A stretch of 64,000 nt of DNA from Bacteroidales bacterium. Its GTDB lineage: Bacteria; Bacteroidota; Bacteroidia; Bacteroidales; F082. The translations under genes and the position numbers were made by a program. The notes beneath the pieces are model-generated. The model made no database searches. It was not told the origin of the DNA and saw nothing but the letters and a program-made list of their open reading frames with translations. The stretch lies in the NCBI GenBank assembly GCA_017539045.1, contig JAFYHS010000006.1, positions 124,001-188,000 of the forward strand. The letters are read 5' to 3'. The stretch's first letter is position 1. The number at the start of each line of letters is the position of its first letter. Of this stretch, positions 33,477 to 43,070 are shown one piece after another.

Positions 33477-34667
33477 ATGAAAACCTATCGTTTCCTGGCT
33501 TTCGATTGCGGCACCACCAGCGGACGCGCCATCTTGGGCACTTTTGCCGACGGCACTTTCCGCATGGAAGAGGTCTACCGTTTCCCCAACCAGACCCTTG
33601 AAATTGGCGGTAAGTACTATTGGAATGTCTATGGCATCTACGAACACTTTCTCAAATGCCTGACGGAGCTAGGCAAACGGCATATTCCATTGGACTCCAT
33701 CGGCATCAATACTTGGGGCTGCGACTTCGGCTGCATCGGGCACGACGGCACCTTGCTGTGCCTCCCCCGTGCCTACTGCGACCCTTACACCGAAGGCATC
33801 CCCGAGAAGCTCTTCCAAAAGGTGTCGCGCGAACAGCTCTATGCGCTGACAGGCATCCAAGTCATTAACCACAACAGCATTTTCCAGATGTTTGCCCAAG
33901 CCGAAGAAGGCAGCGTGGCTTACCGCCATGCCAAACGCATCCTCTTCATGCCCGACCTCCTCGCCTACATGCTGACACGCGGCAAGGTCTGCGAAACCAC
34001 CATTGCCTCCACATCTGGACTGATGAACCCCAAGACACAACAGTTTGTGCCTTCGCTGATGGCGGCAGTTGGCCTCACCGAAGACCATATCCCCGACAGG
34101 GTACAGCCAGGAGAGGTAGTTGGAAGACTGCGTTTCAACATCGCCAAAGAGACGGGTTTAGGTGAGGTGCCTGTGGTCGCTGTGGCAGGCCACGACACGG
34201 CTTCAGCCGTTGTCGCTGTTCCCGCTGAAAACGAGCGTTTCGCCTACCTCATCAGCGGCACACAAAGCCTCATAGGCATTGAGGTGAACGAGCCTATCAT
34301 CACCGAACAGTCGGCACGACTGAACTTCTTCAACGAAAGTGGCATTGAAGGCACCACGCGCTTCCAAAAAGGCTTGAAAGACATGAGCGTGGAGCGATGC
34401 AAAGAGGTGTTGGCTATGCTTCAGGAATTTGCACCGTTCAAGATTGAAAAACTCCAGGTCATCGGTGACGGCTCAACCAACGACCAGCTCAACCAAAGGA
34501 TAGCCGAAGCTATTGGAATGCCCGTGGTAGCAGGTCCCACCGAAGCCACCGTCATCGGTAACCTCATGGTACAAGCCAAGGCGGCAGGATTAGTACAAGA
34601 CAGATGGGAAATGCGCAAGATGGTTGGAGAGACCGTCCAAATCAAGACCTATTATCCTGATACATAA
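33477..34667 (+). CDS. Rhamnulokinase-like protein with an internal deletion
   Basis: FGGY-family kinase of the rhamnulokinase group, which phosphorylates L-rhamnulose in the cytoplasm. The N-terminal half is intact: FDCGTTSGRAILGTF (phosphate loop), INTWGCDFGCIG, PRAYCDPYTEG, AGHDTASAVVAVPA. Only 396 residues are present where the family has about 485. After EGTTRFQKGLKDM (residues 291-303) the sequence jumps to CKEVLAMLQEFAPFKIEKL, so about 90 residues of the C-terminal ATPase domain are missing without a frameshift. Two usually conserved spots are changed: GTQS for GTWS and IGDGST for IGGGS. Activity is doubtful. The start follows the GH97 stop by 77 bases. Confidence 0.83.
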   Translation: MKTYRFLAFDCGTTSGRAILGTFADGTFRMEEVYRFPNQTLEIGGKYYWNVYGIYEHFLKCLTELGKRHIPLDSIGINTWGCDFGCIGHDGTLLCLPRAYCDPYTEGIPEKLFQKVSREQLYALTGIQVINHNSIFQMFAQAEEGSVAYRHAKRILFMPDLLAYMLTRGKVCETTIASTSGLMNPKTQQFVPSLMAAVGLTEDHIPDRVQPGEVVGRLRFNIAKETGLGEVPVVAVAGHDTASAVVAVPAENERFAYLISGTQSLIGIEVNEPIITEQSARLNFFNESGIEGTTRFQKGLKDMSVERCKEVLAMLQEFAPFKIEKLQVIGDGSTNDQLNQRIAEAIGMPVVAGPTEATVIGNLMVQAKAAGLVQDRWEMRKMVGETVQIKTYYPDT

Positions 34668-34685
34668 TATCATAACCATGTTTTC

Positions 34686-37586
34686 ATGAAACACTTGTTA
34701 CAAATCATATTGCTCTTTTTCGTCGGGTTGGTCCTTTGCCAATGCGGGACAAAACACAACACGTTCACGACGGAGCAACTGTATCAAGGGTTTCAGCAGC
34801 CCGCTTCGGAATACCATCCCTTTGTGCGCTGGTGGTGGAATGGCGACAAAGTGGAAGCCGACGAACTCGTGCGTGAGATGCGTCTCTTGAAAGAGGCTGG
34901 AATCGGAGGCATGGAGATCAATCCCATCGCCTTCCCTACCTATTGCGACAGCCTTGACAAACCTTCTTTGCAATGGCTCAGCTCCGAGTGGATTGACATG
35001 CTCAAGGTGTGCTTCGACGAGGCCAAGCAACTCGACATGACCTGCGACCTCCTCGTGGGCTCAGGCTGGCCTTTTGGTGCTGAGTTTCTTAACGAAGATG
35101 AATGGGCGCAGATTGTGGTCAACTACGCAGAGACTGTGACAGGACCGACCACTTTGACCATTATCCGCGACAGCCTCTGCGCCAAGGCCATGCCCAAAGT
35201 GAGCTCGCCTTACAAGGGCAACACCAAGGAACTGATGTCGCTAAAGCTTTATCCGAATCCTGCTTCAAGCGTCGATGAGGGGATTGACATAATGTCGGCC
35301 CTTCGACAGGCTCAGGGACCTCAACTTGACAGTGTTTTCACCATCGAAGTACCCGAAGGAGAATACACTCTCGCTGCCTTGGTGAAGATCAATGGTTTCT
35401 TGGAGGTCATCAATGGTGCACCAGGAGCAGCAGGTCCCGTACTCGACCATTTCAACACCGAAGCGGTCAACCGTTACCTCTATAACATGTCGGACAAAAT
35501 CGAGGCACGAATTGGGCCGCTGAAAGGCAACATCCGCGCGTTATTCACCGACAGCATGGAGCTCGAAGGCGCCAACTGGACCTCGGACATGGCTGAGGAG
35601 TTCCAAAAACGCTACGGCTATGACATCACTGAAAGGCTACCATTTATCCTCTTCAAGATCGGCTCAATGGGCAGCGCGCTCAACTATGACCCTGTTGTTC
35701 CTGTGACTGACGCTTTTCAAAAGGAAATACAACGTGCCCGCTATGACTTTGAGGACTTCAAGGCACAATTGATGCAAGAACGCTTCACGAACACCTACCT
35801 TGAATGGTGCCACCACCTCGGGGTAAAAGCCCGTGCCCAAGCCTATGGTCGTGGCTTCTATCCCTTGGAGAATGCCATGGGCTACGACATCCCAGAAGGC
35901 GAATCTTGGACCACCAACTGGTTGCGCCACAAACCCGGCGAGGAGATGTCGGAAACCGACTACCGCCGTGGTCGTGCCTATACCATGGTCAACAAGTTTG
36001 TATCTTCAGCCGCTCATCTTGCCGGCAACCGCACCGTCAGCTGCGAAGAGATGACCAACACCTACACCGTCTTCAACATGACACTTGAGCAGCTGAAGAT
36101 TGGTGGCGACCAATCGGCCATTTCGGGCGTGACTCACAGCGTTTTCCACGGCTTTAACTACTCACCCAACCTTGAGGCCAAGTTCCCCGGCTGGGTACGC
36201 TATGGCGCATTTTTCAGCGAGCGCAACAATTGGTGGCCGTATTTCAAGTACTACAACGAATACAAAGGCCGACTCTCCTACGCTTTGCAGCATGGCACCT
36301 ATTATGCCGACATCGCCATCCTTAACCCTGAAAACGACATGTGGAGCACCATCGGGATGCAGAACGAGCCCTTCCCCAACACCACTCGGGCGCCCTACAA
36401 GACCATGCTTTGGGAGGCCATCAACAAATGCGGTGGTGGTGTGGATTATGTGAGCGAGAACATCATCAACCAATCCGAGATCAAGCGAGGCAACCTTTGT
36501 TTCAACAAGCGAAAATACAACACTTTAATGTTGATTGATGTGGAAAGCCTTCACCCTGAGACTGCACAGCGGTTGCTGGAGTTTGTGGAATCGGGAGGCA
36601 AGATTGTATGCATCGACACGATACCATATCAATCCTTAGGTCTGCGTCCCAACTATGCCGTTAAGGACTCTCTCGTGAAGACGACCATGGAGAAAGTGAT
36701 GCAACACTCTGAGCGTTTTGTTTTTGTTGAGCCACCCAAGGAAGGCTTCATCCCATGGTACGACAGCCTGATGCATGCTGAGAGCCTGCCACATTATCTC
36801 GACATCGAGAACCCAGACCCTTATGTGATGCAAAACCGTTACACCACCGATGATGGTAGCGAGATGGTGTTGCTTTGCAACAGCCATCGTTATCATGCTC
36901 ACCAAACCAAAATCACTTTCAGCAAAGCATTAACCCACAAGCGACAAGCCCAAATCTGGGACTTGCTGACAGGCGAGCGCTATGCCTTGCCCCTTGACAA
37001 GGATGGTAGCTATACCTTTGACTTGGGTCCTGTGGAGTCGGTGCTTGTCGTGTTCGAAAAACCGAAGCCTATCGACCTCCCAGTCTGGCAACCACTCCAC
37101 ACTATTATCGGTACTTTACCCGCCACCGACATCACGGACAACTGGGATGTGACCTTGTGCCATAGCCTCTTAAATGATACTATCAGAGCGCATTTCGACA
37201 CTCTGTTCGACCTAAAGGATAACGAGGCATTCCAGCATTTTTGTGGCACCATCGTCTACCGTAAAACCATTGATTTAGTGCACACCGTCTCTACTATTCT
37301 GGATTTAGGCCTCGTTGAAGGCGTTTCTGAGGTGTTCGTCAACGGACAATCAGCTGGTGTCCAATATTTTGGAAGAAGAATCTACGACATTAGCGATTAT
37401 CTTAAAGACGGAGAAGATGACCTTGAAGTCCGCGTAACTACCATCATGGGCAACTACCTCAAGACCTTCAGCCGCGAGGAAAACCCGACCACTTGGATAT
37501 ACCTCAACCATCCCAGACGGGAACAGCCTTTGCAGCCGATGGGATTGTTGGGACCTGTAACAATATACAAATCTGAAGCACAATGA
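34686..37586 (+). CDS. GH106-family alpha-L-rhamnosidase lipoprotein
   Basis: Large exported enzyme of 966 residues that should release L-rhamnose from pectic side chains or rhamnogalacturonan. A lipobox (LVLCQC, Cys near 19) anchors it. The N-terminal FVRWWWNGDKVE, AGIGGMEINP and LVGSGWPFG stretches are family hallmarks; the C-terminal 200 residues look like a carbohydrate-binding beta-sandwich (LDLGLVEGVSEVFVNGQSAG). Residues about 203-213 come from a dispersed repeat arm (35294-35321) read in frame. Its stop overlaps the next ATG by 4 bases, so it is coupled to the GH28 gene. Confidence 0.88.
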   Translation: MKHLLQIILLFFVGLVLCQCGTKHNTFTTEQLYQGFQQPASEYHPFVRWWWNGDKVEADELVREMRLLKEAGIGGMEINPIAFPTYCDSLDKPSLQWLSSEWIDMLKVCFDEAKQLDMTCDLLVGSGWPFGAEFLNEDEWAQIVVNYAETVTGPTTLTIIRDSLCAKAMPKVSSPYKGNTKELMSLKLYPNPASSVDEGIDIMSALRQAQGPQLDSVFTIEVPEGEYTLAALVKINGFLEVINGAPGAAGPVLDHFNTEAVNRYLYNMSDKIEARIGPLKGNIRALFTDSMELEGANWTSDMAEEFQKRYGYDITERLPFILFKIGSMGSALNYDPVVPVTDAFQKEIQRARYDFEDFKAQLMQERFTNTYLEWCHHLGVKARAQAYGRGFYPLENAMGYDIPEGESWTTNWLRHKPGEEMSETDYRRGRAYTMVNKFVSSAAHLAGNRTVSCEEMTNTYTVFNMTLEQLKIGGDQSAISGVTHSVFHGFNYSPNLEAKFPGWVRYGAFFSERNNWWPYFKYYNEYKGRLSYALQHGTYYADIAILNPENDMWSTIGMQNEPFPNTTRAPYKTMLWEAINKCGGGVDYVSENIINQSEIKRGNLCFNKRKYNTLMLIDVESLHPETAQRLLEFVESGGKIVCIDTIPYQSLGLRPNYAVKDSLVKTTMEKVMQHSERFVFVEPPKEGFIPWYDSLMHAESLPHYLDIENPDPYVMQNRYTTDDGSEMVLLCNSHRYHAHQTKITFSKALTHKRQAQIWDLLTGERYALPLDKDGSYTFDLGPVESVLVVFEKPKPIDLPVWQPLHTIIGTLPATDITDNWDVTLCHSLLNDTIRAHFDTLFDLKDNEAFQHFCGTIVYRKTIDLVHTVSTILDLGLVEGVSEVFVNGQSAGVQYFGRRIYDISDYLKDGEDDLEVRVTTIMGNYLKTFSREENPTTWIYLNHPRREQPLQPMGLLGPVTIYKSEAQ
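35294..35321. repeat. 28-bp dispersed repeat arm inside the GH106 gene
   Basis: Matches 1699-1726 at 27 of 28 bases (core CTTCGACAGGCTCAGGG). Only one arm is present here. It is translated as SALRQAQGPQ inside the enzyme. Confidence 0.75.
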
Positions 37587-39055
37587 AAAAGCACCTCCTC
37601 ACACTCTGTCTCACCTTACTGATGGCCATACAAGCCACAGCGCAAGACCCTAAACCCACCTACAATGCCTCCAAGTTTGGCATCCGCAGCGACGGCGTGA
37701 CGATGAACACCCGCAGCATCCAATTCGCCATCGACTGGATTGCGGAACAAGGTGGCGGCACCCTGCGTTTCTGGGTAGGTCGTTACCTCACGGGCAGCAT
37801 CCATCTCAAGTCCAATGTCACCATAGAGCTGATGGAAGGCGCCGTACTCGTGGGTAGCACCAACCCCTTCGACTACGACCGCCTCAACGCCACCAACGAC
37901 CATGGCCTCATCCTAGCCGAAGGCGTCGAGAACATCCGTCTTATCGGGGTCTACAACAGCGGTGGCGTCATCGAAGGACAAGGGCGCGAGTTGGGCAACA
38001 ACTGCACCGACCTCGTACACAAAGGCCTTATGAAAGACAAGCTGAGTAACGACCGCGTGGGCGAGGGATTCCGTCCCCGACTGTTGATTTTTAGGGAGTG
38101 CAAGGATGTGGAAGTCGACAATGTAACCTTCCGTAATGCTGCCAACTGGGTCACCATGTACGACCAATGCGAGAATGTCAAAGTCAATAACATACGCATC
38201 CAAAGCACCGCCTTTTGGAACAACGACGGCATCGATATCGTGGACTGTGATGGCTTCGTGCTGACTAACAGTTACATCGACGCGAGCGATGATGCCATCT
38301 GCCTCAAGTCACACAGCGCCAAGAAATTGTGCCAAAACATCGAGGTGCGTCACTGCACTGCCCGCAGCAGTGCGAGCGGGATCAAGTTCGGCACCATGGG
38401 CGCAGGCGGATTCAAAAATGTGAAGATTATCGACAACACCGTTTACGACACCTATCGCAGTGCCATCACCATCCAAAGCGTCGACGGCGGCATCTGCGAG
38501 AATATCCTTGTAGACTCGCTCTATGCCACCAATGTAGGCAATGCCATCTATCTTAATGTCGGTTCACGACGCGACAAACAGAGCTTCATGGACGGCATCA
38601 CCATCAAGAACCTCTACTGCGAAGTGGCTGCCACCAAGCCCGATGCAGGCTACGAATACGAAGGTCCTATCGAAGATTTGCCGCGCAACATCTCCCCTTG
38701 TGGCATCATCGGACTGAAAGACAGTAAGATAAAGAATGTCACTTTGGAAAACATAGAAATCGTCTTCCCTGGCGGCGGCGACCCGCATTATGCCCATGTG
38801 GGACTTGACGAATTGGACAAAGTGCCCGAGATGCCCAAAGCCTATCCCGAGTTCTCGCAGCACATGGAATTGCCCGCCTGGGGCTTCTTCATCCGCCATG
38901 TCGACGGCTTGACCATGCAAAACATCAAACTGACCGCTTTAAAGAAAGACTACCGCACAGCCATCGTGATGGATGATGTTAACAACCATAATCTCAGCAA
39001 TCTAAGCGTGACAGAACCTGATGGCGAAACAAAAGAAGCCGTTTTTGAGCGGTAA
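37583..39055 (+). CDS. GH28-family pectin hydrolase
   Basis: Exported beta-helix hydrolase of 490 residues, related to polygalacturonases and rhamnogalacturonases. The signal peptide ends at QATAQ (residue 20). Catalytic acids lie in WNNDGIDIVDCDG (normally NTD) and DASDDAICLKS. The usual GHG position reads SGIKFG, so a catalytic-region His is missing, as in exo-acting or rhamnogalacturonan-directed clades. Substrate within pectin is not certain. It overlaps the GH106 gene by 4 bases. Confidence 0.88.
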   Translation: MKKHLLTLCLTLLMAIQATAQDPKPTYNASKFGIRSDGVTMNTRSIQFAIDWIAEQGGGTLRFWVGRYLTGSIHLKSNVTIELMEGAVLVGSTNPFDYDRLNATNDHGLILAEGVENIRLIGVYNSGGVIEGQGRELGNNCTDLVHKGLMKDKLSNDRVGEGFRPRLLIFRECKDVEVDNVTFRNAANWVTMYDQCENVKVNNIRIQSTAFWNNDGIDIVDCDGFVLTNSYIDASDDAICLKSHSAKKLCQNIEVRHCTARSSASGIKFGTMGAGGFKNVKIIDNTVYDTYRSAITIQSVDGGICENILVDSLYATNVGNAIYLNVGSRRDKQSFMDGITIKNLYCEVAATKPDAGYEYEGPIEDLPRNISPCGIIGLKDSKIKNVTLENIEIVFPGGGDPHYAHVGLDELDKVPEMPKAYPEFSQHMELPAWGFFIRHVDGLTMQNIKLTALKKDYRTAIVMDDVNNHNLSNLSVTEPDGETKEAVFER

Positions 39056-39081
39056 TACAAGCATGAAACAACTAAAGCAAT

Positions 39082-39513
39082 ATGATTGAAGCGTTTTTTG
39101 AAAAGGAGTATTGGGTGGTGGACTTCCTCCCTAAGCAAGTGCCGGAGAATGGAGGTGGAAGGTTCTTCTCCGTGGAAGAGTATTATCTGAAGCCTACGCG
39201 CTATGCTGTCCTACGGGAACGGTTTTGTGAAGTTCTATTGAAGCTGTATTGCTACTACGATCTGCGTTTGTTCATAGGCGACGATACCGAAGGCCTCTTC
39301 AACCCTGAACCAGAGAAGTTTGCCGACCTTGTCAAAGGCAACCACGATAATTTATGCATCCTCATCGGAGCATCTGATGCTCTCATCACTTTGAGTCGCG
39401 ATGACACTTGTATGACCGTTTACGCGCCTTCCGAAGACTTATTGGAACTGATACGGGCACTCGCTGGGGCAGTGGGGTTGTTTGTTTGGAAGGCAAAAGA
39501 AGAAGAGTTATAA
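39082..39513 (+). CDS. Protein of unknown function
   Basis: Soluble protein of 143 residues, no signal peptide or membrane helix, not recognised. It is acidic and aromatic-rich (EYYLKPTRYAVLRERFCEVLLKLYCYYDLRLFIGDD). It starts 26 bases after the GH28 stop on the same strand but shows no tie to carbohydrate use. Confidence 0.68.
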   Translation: MIEAFFEKEYWVVDFLPKQVPENGGGRFFSVEEYYLKPTRYAVLRERFCEVLLKLYCYYDLRLFIGDDTEGLFNPEPEKFADLVKGNHDNLCILIGASDALITLSRDDTCMTVYAPSEDLLELIRALAGAVGLFVWKAKEEEL

Positions 39514-39586
39514 CAATTGCAACCGGATTGGCCGGATTGACCATACATTAGAACTAATAAAAAGATAACCTAAACAATAAAACACT

Positions 39587-39808
39587 ATGGAATTAACTAA
39601 CTACTTATCTAACGACGGAGCACTGCTTTTCATGGGCATATTTGTGGTGATCGCCATTGCCTATTTCCTCTTTATCCCAACCTGTGTGGCATTAGTGGCA
39701 AAAAAGAAAGGAAGACATGGATTGGTGTGGTTTTTACTTTCCATTTTCATCAATCCCATCATCGCCCTGTTGTTGCTCATCGCGTTGGGCGACAAGGAAA
39801 AAAAGTAG
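39587..39808 (+). CDS. Small two-helix membrane protein
   Basis: Protein of 73 residues with two membrane helices (about 12-36 and 47-66) joined by a basic loop AKKKGRHGLVW and ending in DKEKK. Resembles the many small uncharacterised membrane proteins of Bacteroidota with a K-G-R-H/S-x2-W-F-L-L loop. Function unknown. It precedes the GH78 gene by 22 bases. Confidence 0.68.
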   Translation: MELTNYLSNDGALLFMGIFVVIAIAYFLFIPTCVALVAKKKGRHGLVWFLLSIFINPIIALLLLIALGDKEKK

Positions 39809-39830
39809 TATTTCAACAAATAGGACTTCC

Positions 39831-42539
39831 ATGAAACACTTTCTTTACCTTTTGGCCTTACTGGGCCTCGTTTCTTGTCATGGTTCACTGGATGTCAGCA
39901 TCACCAACCCCAATGTGGAGCAACAAGTGCATCCGCAGGCCCTAGCCACGAACCAGCCGCGTTTTAGTTGGCAGTACGAATCGGCGGAAAGCAATGTCGT
40001 GCAACAAGACTACCGCATCATCGTGGCCTCCACCGCCGAGAACGCCCAAAAGGGTATCGGCGACCTTTGGGACTCCAAAACGGTGGCTTCCAACCAGATG
40101 CTTAACATCCCTATGCTGGGTCTCTCTGTCACCTACGAACCATTTCAAAGCCGCGACAAAGCTTTCTGGAAAGTCATCACGACAGTGACAGCCAACGGAG
40201 GCAGGAAAACCAAGATAGAAAGCGAAGTTCAGCCCTTTGAAATCAGCTTGCTGGAACAAAGGGATTGGCAGGCGAAATGGATTGGCCACGAGTTTGAAGA
40301 TGATGTCTTGATAGGCCACACTCGCCTTGCCGCCCGTTATCTCCGCAAAGAATTCGCCCTCAACGGCGAAGTGGCCGACGCTCGTCTTTATGTCAGCGGC
40401 ATGGGCGTGTATAGCGCCTACCTCAATGGCACCGAGATTGCTCCCGAGGAACTGCTGAAACCCACCCTCTCTTGGTATTCCAAACGTGTGTATTTCAACA
40501 CTTACGATGTCACGGAGATGCTTAACAGCGGCGACAACGCCATCGGCATCATCCTCGAAGGCGGACGCTTCACGACCATCCGCTACGATGTCAAAAACCC
40601 CAACTGGGATGGTACAGAGAATGCATTCGGCTTCGGCACACCACGACTGCTTTTGCAACTTGAAGTGACGTATAAGGATGGCCAAAAAGAGACCATCGTC
40701 AGCGACGAGACTTGGAAGATCACCAACCGAGGCCCCATCCGCACCGCCAACGAATATGACGGCGAGACCTATGACGAGAATTACGACCTCGGCGAATGGA
40801 ACCAACCCAACTACGATGACTCCGCTTGGCTTCAGGCCGAACTCGTTGAGGCCCCCGAAGGCCAACTTAGCGCCCAGCCTAACCCCAACATCACGGTGAT
40901 GGAAAAACTGAAGCCTGTCAGCCTGTTTCAAAAAGGAGACAAATGGGTTCTCGACATGGGTCAAAACATGGTGGGCTTCATTGACATGAAAATACGCGAT
41001 CAGCAATCAGGCGACATCATCACCCTGCGCTTCGCTGAACTTTTAACTCCCGATAGCCTACTTTATACCGCCAACCAACGCGGTGCTGAATGCACGGACC
41101 GATATGTCATGAAGGGCAGCGAGGCGCATTGGCACCCCATGTTTGTTTATCATGGTTTCCGCTTTGTAGAAATATCCGGTCTACGCGAAACGCCCAACGT
41201 AGACGATTTCGAAGGTTGGGTGATCTATGACGAAATGGCCGTCACAGGTTCGTTTGAGACCTCCGATGAAATCATCAACGCGGTGTATCACAACGCGTAT
41301 TGGGGTATCCGTGGCAACTACCGCTCCATGCCCACCGACTGTCCGCAACGTGACGAGCGCATGGGCTGGACCGGCGACCGAACCACGGGTAACTACGGCG
41401 AGTCGTACATCTTCGACAACCACCAACTCTACGCCAAATGGCTCACCGATGCCGAGGATAGCCAGTGGGACAACGGCTCACTGCCCAATGTCATCCCGCC
41501 CTATTGGCGTGGCTACACCGACAACATGACCTGGCCCGGTGCCGTGGTCACTGCCACCGATATGCTCTACACCCGTTTCGGCGATGAAGAACCCATCCGC
41601 CAGCATTACGATGCCTTGAAGAAATGGATGCTCCACATGAAGAACGACTACATGAGAGGCGGCCTCATGCCGCGCGACACCTACGGCGACTGGTGCATGC
41701 CTCCTGAGAGCCTCGAGCTCATCCACTCCAACGACCCCACGCGCATTACCGATGCTACGGTGCTCTCCACGCCTTTCTACTGCTACCTCTGCGGTAAGAT
41801 GGCCAAGTTTGCCGAGGTGCTAGGGGTCGACGAGGATGTGGCGTTCTTCAACCAGGAAATCACCACCAGCACTGTGGCTTTCAACGACAAATACTTCAAC
41901 CGCGTCACGGGCGTCTATGCCAACAACACGGTGACCGCCAACATTTTGCCGTTGTGGTTCGGTATGGTACCTAAAGGTTTGGAAGACAAGGTGATGCAAA
42001 GCATCGTAGACAAGACCGAAAACGAATGCGGCGGCCATGTCTCGACAGGTGTGGTCGGCATCCAACAGCTGATGCGTTGCCTGACGGAATACGGTCGCGG
42101 CGACCTCGCCCTCAAAATCGCTTCCAACGACACCTATCCGAGCTGGGGCTATATGGTCCGCAACGGTGCCACCACCATCTGGGAGCTATGGAACGGCAAC
42201 ACCGCCGACCCGTCAATGAACTCGGGCAACCATGTAATGTTGCTCGGCGACCTCATCCTTTGGGAATACGAATACCTCGGCGGCATCCGCGCCTTGGAGC
42301 CGGGCTACAGCATGATACAACTAAAGCCCTACCCCATTGAGGGATTGGGCTTTGTAAACTGTGCCTATGAATCGGTTTCGGGTCGCATCGAAAGCAACTG
42401 GAAACGCGAGGGCAACCATTTTGAATGGGACTTCGTCATCCCCGCCAACACCACGGCCGAGGTCTGTCTGCCCACCGCCAATGGTTATGAAACAAAGACT
42501 TTTGGCAGCGGACGCTACCATCTGTCTTCGGAACTCTAA
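39831..42539 (+). CDS. GH78-family alpha-L-rhamnosidase lipoprotein
   Basis: Exported enzyme of 902 residues that removes terminal alpha-L-rhamnose. The lipobox is LLGLVSC (Cys17). Domains run from N-terminal beta-sandwiches (residues 20-380) to the (alpha/alpha)6 barrel (about 440-780) and a C-terminal sandwich. The general acid lies in DCPQRDERMGWTGD and the second catalytic Glu in TTIWELWNG. The ATG at 39831 is chosen because it begins the lipoprotein signal; upstream codons overlap the small membrane gene. Together with GH106, GH28 and GH97 it forms a rhamnose-rich pectin set. Confidence 0.92.
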   Translation: MKHFLYLLALLGLVSCHGSLDVSITNPNVEQQVHPQALATNQPRFSWQYESAESNVVQQDYRIIVASTAENAQKGIGDLWDSKTVASNQMLNIPMLGLSVTYEPFQSRDKAFWKVITTVTANGGRKTKIESEVQPFEISLLEQRDWQAKWIGHEFEDDVLIGHTRLAARYLRKEFALNGEVADARLYVSGMGVYSAYLNGTEIAPEELLKPTLSWYSKRVYFNTYDVTEMLNSGDNAIGIILEGGRFTTIRYDVKNPNWDGTENAFGFGTPRLLLQLEVTYKDGQKETIVSDETWKITNRGPIRTANEYDGETYDENYDLGEWNQPNYDDSAWLQAELVEAPEGQLSAQPNPNITVMEKLKPVSLFQKGDKWVLDMGQNMVGFIDMKIRDQQSGDIITLRFAELLTPDSLLYTANQRGAECTDRYVMKGSEAHWHPMFVYHGFRFVEISGLRETPNVDDFEGWVIYDEMAVTGSFETSDEIINAVYHNAYWGIRGNYRSMPTDCPQRDERMGWTGDRTTGNYGESYIFDNHQLYAKWLTDAEDSQWDNGSLPNVIPPYWRGYTDNMTWPGAVVTATDMLYTRFGDEEPIRQHYDALKKWMLHMKNDYMRGGLMPRDTYGDWCMPPESLELIHSNDPTRITDATVLSTPFYCYLCGKMAKFAEVLGVDEDVAFFNQEITTSTVAFNDKYFNRVTGVYANNTVTANILPLWFGMVPKGLEDKVMQSIVDKTENECGGHVSTGVVGIQQLMRCLTEYGRGDLALKIASNDTYPSWGYMVRNGATTIWELWNGNTADPSMNSGNHVMLLGDLILWEYEYLGGIRALEPGYSMIQLKPYPIEGLGFVNCAYESVSGRIESNWKREGNHFEWDFVIPANTTAEVCLPTANGYETKTFGSGRYHLSSEL

Positions 42540-43007
42540 TTACTCGGCAGGCTCTGCGGTTTGCTCCGGCTCTGCGGTCGGGGCTGCTTCTTCCACACCA
42601 AACCACGCATTCAAGGTCTCATCTACCTTGGCGTTGATTTCAGGCGTAATCTTGTTCTGCACCTTCTTGACCACATACAGCACAGCCAGGCCTTCGTCCA
42701 AAAGGCCTAAGATACGGTGTGCCTTGAAGGGAATCAAACTGAAGGGCATGACGGTGTAAAGGATAGCGCCCACGATCAAGGCTTTCTCAAGTGTGGTGGT
42801 CTCGCCCATGGTCAGCACATAATAAAGCTGAAGCAAGGGCTTGGTAGCCACACGGCCTGCCTTTTTGGCATAAACGCCAATTTTGCCGAAGACATCGGAT
42901 GACTTGGCTTTCCAATCGACACCTTTCAGCTTTTCCAATTGTTTATTGATGTCTTTACCAGCAATGGCGTATGCCAGGATAGTGATGCAAATGATGGTGA
43001 TGATCAT
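42540..43007 (-). CDS. DUF1232 (YkvA-like) membrane protein
   Basis: Protein of 155 residues. An N-terminal hydrophobic segment (residues 1-15) is followed by a charged linker and the DUF1232 helix pair (KALIVGAILYTVMPFSLIPFK to LGLLDEGLAVLYVVKKV), with the usual P-D/E-P-like turn altered. The tail is rich in Ala, Glu and Pro (EEAAPTAEPEQTAEPAE). Function unknown. Its stop abuts the GH78 stop. Confidence 0.83.
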   Translation of the reverse strand: MIITIICITILAYAIAGKDINKQLEKLKGVDWKAKSSDVFGKIGVYAKKAGRVATKPLLQLYYVLTMGETTTLEKALIVGAILYTVMPFSLIPFKAHRILGLLDEGLAVLYVVKKVQNKITPEINAKVDETLNAWFGVEEAAPTAEPEQTAEPAE

Positions 43008-43070
43008 ATCAATTCTTTTATTTGGTTTATTATCAAAGTTGCCACAAATACTATTCCATTTTTAACTGTG

